Source: Promethearchaeota archaeon
GTDB lineage: Archaea; Asgardarchaeota; Lokiarchaeia; Sigyniarchaeales; SOKP01
Assembly: GCA_018238625.1 (NCBI GenBank)
Contig: JABCSY010000022.1
Coordinates: 1 to 45,341 of the forward strand
Reading direction: 5' to 3'
DNA length: 45,341 bases
In this document: piece by piece, positions 42,825 through 45,341 of the stretch
Position numbering within the stretch: the stretch's first letter is position 1
How the letters are laid out: each line of letters opens with the position of its first letter
Translations under genes and position numbers: made by a program
The notes under the pieces: model-generated
The model's database searches: none
What the model was told of the DNA's origin: nothing
What the model saw: the letters and a program-made list of their open reading frames with translations, nothing else

Positions 42825-43510
42825 GCGAAGCTCCAGACCTTTCATCTATTTTTTTTTATATTTTTACTAGGGGGTTGCCCAATACACTAGTACTTACTAT
42901 ATTTGGCTTAATTTTAGGTTTTGTGCTAGGTATAGCTCTGTCATTAATGAATGTTTATGGACCTAGAGAGCTTGTATGGTTGGCGAGTGGTTACGAGAAG
43001 TTATTAAGAGGAATCCCAATCTTAGTACTGATTTACATATTTCGTTGGGGAATGCCTGGGTTATTTTGGTACTTTGAAAATTCCCTAGATCGGGCATTAG
43101 CAAGCGTATCGTTAGCTCTTGCTCTCCGTAGTGGAGCCTACCAATCACAAATATTCCGTGGGGCAATTTTATCTGTCAATCCTGGACAAATGGAAGCTGG
43201 TTTTGCTTTAGGAATGACACGATTCCAAACCTTTCGCCATATAGTAATGCCTCAAGCATTACGATTAGCCGTACCTGGATGGTCGAACGAATATGCAGTG
43301 GTTATAAAAGACTCATCTTTCGCATTAGATGTTGGAATTTTCGAGATGACAAAAGCAGCAAACCAATTGACTGTCAATTATCCACAACTCCTAACTATAA
43401 CTATGGTTGTTGCTGCAATTCTTTATTTTTTGTTTACATTTCCTATAACAAAATTTTTTGGAGATCATCAAACCAAAAAATTAAAGGATTTAGGAATGGG
43501 AGGAAATTAA
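42821..43510 (+). CDS. Amino-acid ABC transporter permease 1
   Basis: The roughly 229-residue HisM/GlnP-type permease starts at ATG 42821, overlapping the binding-protein stop (ATGA). Hydrophobic helices include LVLTIFGLILGFVLGIAL. LLRGIPILVLIYIFRWG precedes the conserved domain, and GFALGMTRFQTFRHIVMPQA is the EAA loop that docks on the ATPase. KDSSFALDVGIFEM is typical of the family. It works as a heterodimer with the second permease at 44301. Confidence 0.92.
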   Translation: MSEAPDLSSIFFYIFTRGLPNTLVLTIFGLILGFVLGIALSLMNVYGPRELVWLASGYEKLLRGIPILVLIYIFRWGMPGLFWYFENSLDRALASVSLALALRSGAYQSQIFRGAILSVNPGQMEAGFALGMTRFQTFRHIVMPQALRLAVPGWSNEYAVVIKDSSFALDVGIFEMTKAANQLTVNYPQLLTITMVVAAILYFLFTFPITKFFGDHQTKKLKDLGMGGN

Positions 43511-43512
43511 TA

Positions 43513-44304
43513 ATGAGCAAGCCTGTCTTACGATTAGTAGATATATGGAAGTCTTATGAAGACTTAGAAGTTTTGAAAGGCATAAGTTTTGAGTTAACAA
43601 AAAAACAAGTAAAAGTTGTTTTTGGACCCAGCGGTTCTGGGAAAAGCACTTTATTGCGTTGTATTAATATGTTGGACCCACCAGATAAGGGAGAAATATA
43701 TATTTCTGGACAAAATCTTATGGAACCCGGTGTAAAACTTAATAAAATGCGAGTAAAAATAGGTATAGTTTTCCAGCACTTTAATTTATTTGCTCACCTC
43801 AAAGCAATTGATAATGTTAGCATTGGTTTACGAAGGGTAAAAGGTTTTTCAAAAGAAGAAGCCCATTCAAAAGCACTTGATGCATTAATGCGTGTTAAAT
43901 TAGCAGAATGGGCAGATCATTATCCCGCCCAACTTTCAGGTGGTCAACAACAACGTGTAGGTATTGCACGTGCTTTAGCAATGGAGCCAGATTTGATATT
44001 ATTTGACGAGCCTACCTCTGCTTTGGATCCCGAATTGATAGGAGAAGTTCTTCAAGTTATGTTAGATATTGCTAAAGCAGGAACTACAATGCTAGTTGTC
44101 ACTCACGAAATGGGATTTGCTCGAGCAGTAGCATCAGAAATGATATTCTTAGATGAAGGAGTGATTGTTGAAAGAGGAACACCAAACCATTTCTTCGAAT
44201 CACCTAAATCTGAGAGGGTTAAACATTTTCTAAGGCAAATTGATGTTTTATATGGACGACATGAGGAACTTCTTGAACCATCAGATAGGGAGGTAAATGG
44301 GTGA
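43513..44304 (+). CDS. Amino-acid ABC transporter ATPase (GlnQ-type)
   Basis: The 263-residue ATPase begins at ATG 43513 (MSKPVLRLVDIWKSYEDL) with GGAGG about eight bases upstream. The open frame reaches back to 43279, but that part only shadows the permease. Motifs are Walker A GPSGSGKST, Q-loop VFQHFNLF, signature LSGGQQQR, Walker B LILFDEPTS and switch VTHEMGFA. The length and LFDEPTSALDPE block are those of polar amino-acid importers. It lies two bases after permease 1. Confidence 0.94.
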   Translation: MSKPVLRLVDIWKSYEDLEVLKGISFELTKKQVKVVFGPSGSGKSTLLRCINMLDPPDKGEIYISGQNLMEPGVKLNKMRVKIGIVFQHFNLFAHLKAIDNVSIGLRRVKGFSKEEAHSKALDALMRVKLAEWADHYPAQLSGGQQQRVGIARALAMEPDLILFDEPTSALDPELIGEVLQVMLDIAKAGTTMLVVTHEMGFARAVASEMIFLDEGVIVERGTPNHFFESPKSERVKHFLRQIDVLYGRHEELLEPSDREVNG

Positions 44305-45041
44305 TATTTCAGACCAGTTCCAATCCAATAGAGGATTTCCTTACAATTTTGAATTCTTGGGATCAAATTTTTTCAGGTTTTGTTATGACAATGTGGTTAT
44401 ACGCTTGGGCACTTTTAATTGGGTTTGTTATTGGTCTTATGTTGGCTATTTTGCGTCAATATGGTGGTAGGATAATATCTCCTATCGCAACTGGATACAT
44501 TGAAATAGTGCGTGGTACCCCAATGCTTGTCCAACTCTGGTTAATATACAGCCTACTTCTTAATCCTCTGGGAAGAGGGATCTGGTATAATAGTTTTGTA
44601 TTTTTTGGTAGAGATATCACGCTTGTTTTTCTTAATGCTCGAATTATAATTTGTATACTAACATTAAGCCTAAATAGTTCTGCGTATCAAGCTGAATATA
44701 TACGTGGGGCAATATTATCAGTTGGTACGGGACAGTTAACAGCAGCTCAATCTTTAGGTATGTCTAAAATCACAAGTATTTGTCATATTGTATTACCACA
44801 AGCTTTACGTCGGGTTATTCCTTCATGGTCTAACGAAGCAGCTTATCTCCCAAAATATACTGTAATCGTTTCTATTATTGGTGTAGCAGATATATTTAAT
44901 CAGGCAAAAAACATAGGATTTCAGACTTTGCTATATCTTCCTGTTTATACATTTGTTGCAATAATATTTTTAATTACAATAACACTAATTTCTAAGGTAT
45001 TAGACGTTGTACATAAGCGAACTGCGATTCCGGGTTTGTGA
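44301..45041 (+). CDS. Amino-acid ABC transporter permease 2
   Basis: The 246-residue permease starts at GTG 44301, overlapping the ATPase TGA and preceded by GGGAGG. It contains VMTMWLYAWALLIGFVIGLM, VRGTPMLVQLWLIYSLL and the EAA loop SLGMSKITSICHIVLPQALR. It pairs with permease 1 to form the membrane channel. The nearby ATG at 44297 is out of frame. Confidence 0.92.
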   Translation: MIFQTSSNPIEDFLTILNSWDQIFSGFVMTMWLYAWALLIGFVIGLMLAILRQYGGRIISPIATGYIEIVRGTPMLVQLWLIYSLLLNPLGRGIWYNSFVFFGRDITLVFLNARIIICILTLSLNSSAYQAEYIRGAILSVGTGQLTAAQSLGMSKITSICHIVLPQALRRVIPSWSNEAAYLPKYTVIVSIIGVADIFNQAKNIGFQTLLYLPVYTFVAIIFLITITLISKVLDVVHKRTAIPGL

Positions 45042-45082
45042 TCCAATATGCAATTTAACGGGTTAAATATAACTTTTATTTG

Positions 45083-45235
45083 GTGAAAAACAGCTATTAT
45101 ATTACAGCAACATTACTAAAAGAAATTAATATGGTAATATTAAAAACACTTTTAGAAGATTTCAGCGTGAGTTTAACATCAATTAATAATCTAAATATTG
45201 AACCTCAAATAATTCATTATTACAGTTTAAATTGA
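45083..45235 (+). CDS. Doubtful 50-residue ORF before the threonine aldolase
   Basis: GTG 45083 to TGA 45235 encodes MKNSYYITATLLKEINMVIL and about 30 more residues, including LLEDFSVSLTSINNLN. It fills most of the gap between the permease and the aldolase, ending five bases before the latter's ATG. There is no recognised motif. It may be a leader peptide, a gene remnant or chance. Confidence 0.25.
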   Translation: MKNSYYITATLLKEINMVILKTLLEDFSVSLTSINNLNIEPQIIHYYSLN

Positions 45236-45240
45236 TATTT

Positions 45241-45341
45241 ATGAAAATCGTTGATTTACGATCTGACACAGTTACCAAACCTTCTCCTGAAATGTGGGAA
45301 TTTGTAAAGTCAATGGGTAATTCTCAGCTTGGAGATGATGT
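45241..45341 (+). CDS. ltaE: Low-specificity threonine aldolase, 5' part
   Basis: Only 33 residues are visible: MKIVDLRSDTVTKPSPEMWE, then SQLGDDV. DLRSDTVTKP and GDDV are hallmark opening motifs of PLP-dependent L-threonine/allo-threonine aldolases, which split threonine to glycine and acetaldehyde. It follows the amino-acid importer on the same strand, possibly linking uptake to catabolism or glycine supply. The gene continues beyond the window. Confidence 0.85.
   Translation, partial: MKIVDLRSDTVTKPSPEMWEFVKSMGNSQLGDD

Noticed and set aside
43279..43512. 78-residue N-terminal extension of the amino-acid transporter ATPase
   Set aside because: It overlaps the permease in another frame. 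ATG 43513 has a good ribosome site and gives the family N-terminus.
1..45341. CRISPR arrays, tRNA or rRNA genes, transposases
   Set aside because: No regularly spaced repeats, no tRNA T-arm consensus in the spacers, no rRNA-like GC-rich blocks and no transposase motifs were seen by eye. A tRNAscan or CRISPR finder run would be decisive.

Overview
The window looks like a piece of an AT-rich archaeal chromosome, most likely from an Asgard (Lokiarchaeia-like) archaeon. Direct signs of an archaeon are the acetyl-CoA decarbonylase/synthase subunits CdhB and CdhC, the archaeal corrinoid set (CbiZ, CobY, a CobD with a Cys-rich tail), a radical SAM enzyme resembling tetraether lipid synthase, and AT-rich TATA-like leaders. 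The Asgard placement is inference: it rests on the mix of Wood-Ljungdahl and fatty-acyl-CoA genes, and no marker gene is present.

Layout. 1-5.7 kb: the start of a radical SAM (Tes-like) gene, a decayed crotonase remnant, nicotinate phosphoribosyltransferase with a SAP/SWIM/OB protein, a tiny protein with an internal repeat, an epoxide-hydrolase-like protein and an acidic hypothetical. 5.7-9.8 kb: a membrane-anchored PHP phosphoesterase, a UroD-superfamily protein, an NMN-adenylyltransferase-like protein and a headless TetR remnant. 9.9-12.4 kb: cdhB-cdhC, divergent from a CooT-like nickel protein. 12.4-15 kb: a soluble PAS histidine kinase bracketed by a 36-bp near-perfect direct repeat, which looks like an insertion between cooT and a GNAT gene. 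15.9-24.5 kb: crotonase, 3-hydroxyacyl-CoA dehydrogenase, an orphan type I methylase-specificity fusion, a GNAT, two tandem acyl-CoA ligases that share an extra Cys cluster, and a ferredoxin. 24.6-39.4 kb: an NMO-type flavoprotein and two same-strand cobamide operons, btuFCD-cobD-cbiP-cbiB-cobY and DUF1015-cobT-cobS-cobC-cbiZ-hypothetical. 39.6-41.8 kb: a thiolase-fold / DUF35 / SCP2 module in which the thiolase is cut by an in-frame TAA and lacks the nucleophilic Cys. 41.9-45.3 kb: a polar amino-acid ABC transporter, then the start of a threonine aldolase.

How the genes fit together. Acyl-CoA ligases, crotonase, hydroxyacyl-CoA dehydrogenase and the thiolase/DUF35/SCP2 set point to acyl-CoA metabolism. 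CdhB/CdhC with CooT point to acetyl-CoA synthesis at a nickel-containing A cluster. The Wood-Ljungdahl methyl branch needs a corrinoid, and the large cobamide uptake, remodelling and assembly cluster would supply one. The corrinoid-ring pathway itself is not in the window.

No wholly new system can be proven from sequence alone. The best leads are the Cys-less thiolase/DUF35/SCP2 operon with its stop codon, the repeat-flanked histidine kinase insertion, the twin palindromes before btuF, the Cys cluster shared by the two acyl-CoA ligases, and the duplicated-motif miniprotein. Three gene remnants (crotonase, TetR, alpha/beta hydrolase) show active gene decay. I saw no tRNA, rRNA, CRISPR array or transposase.
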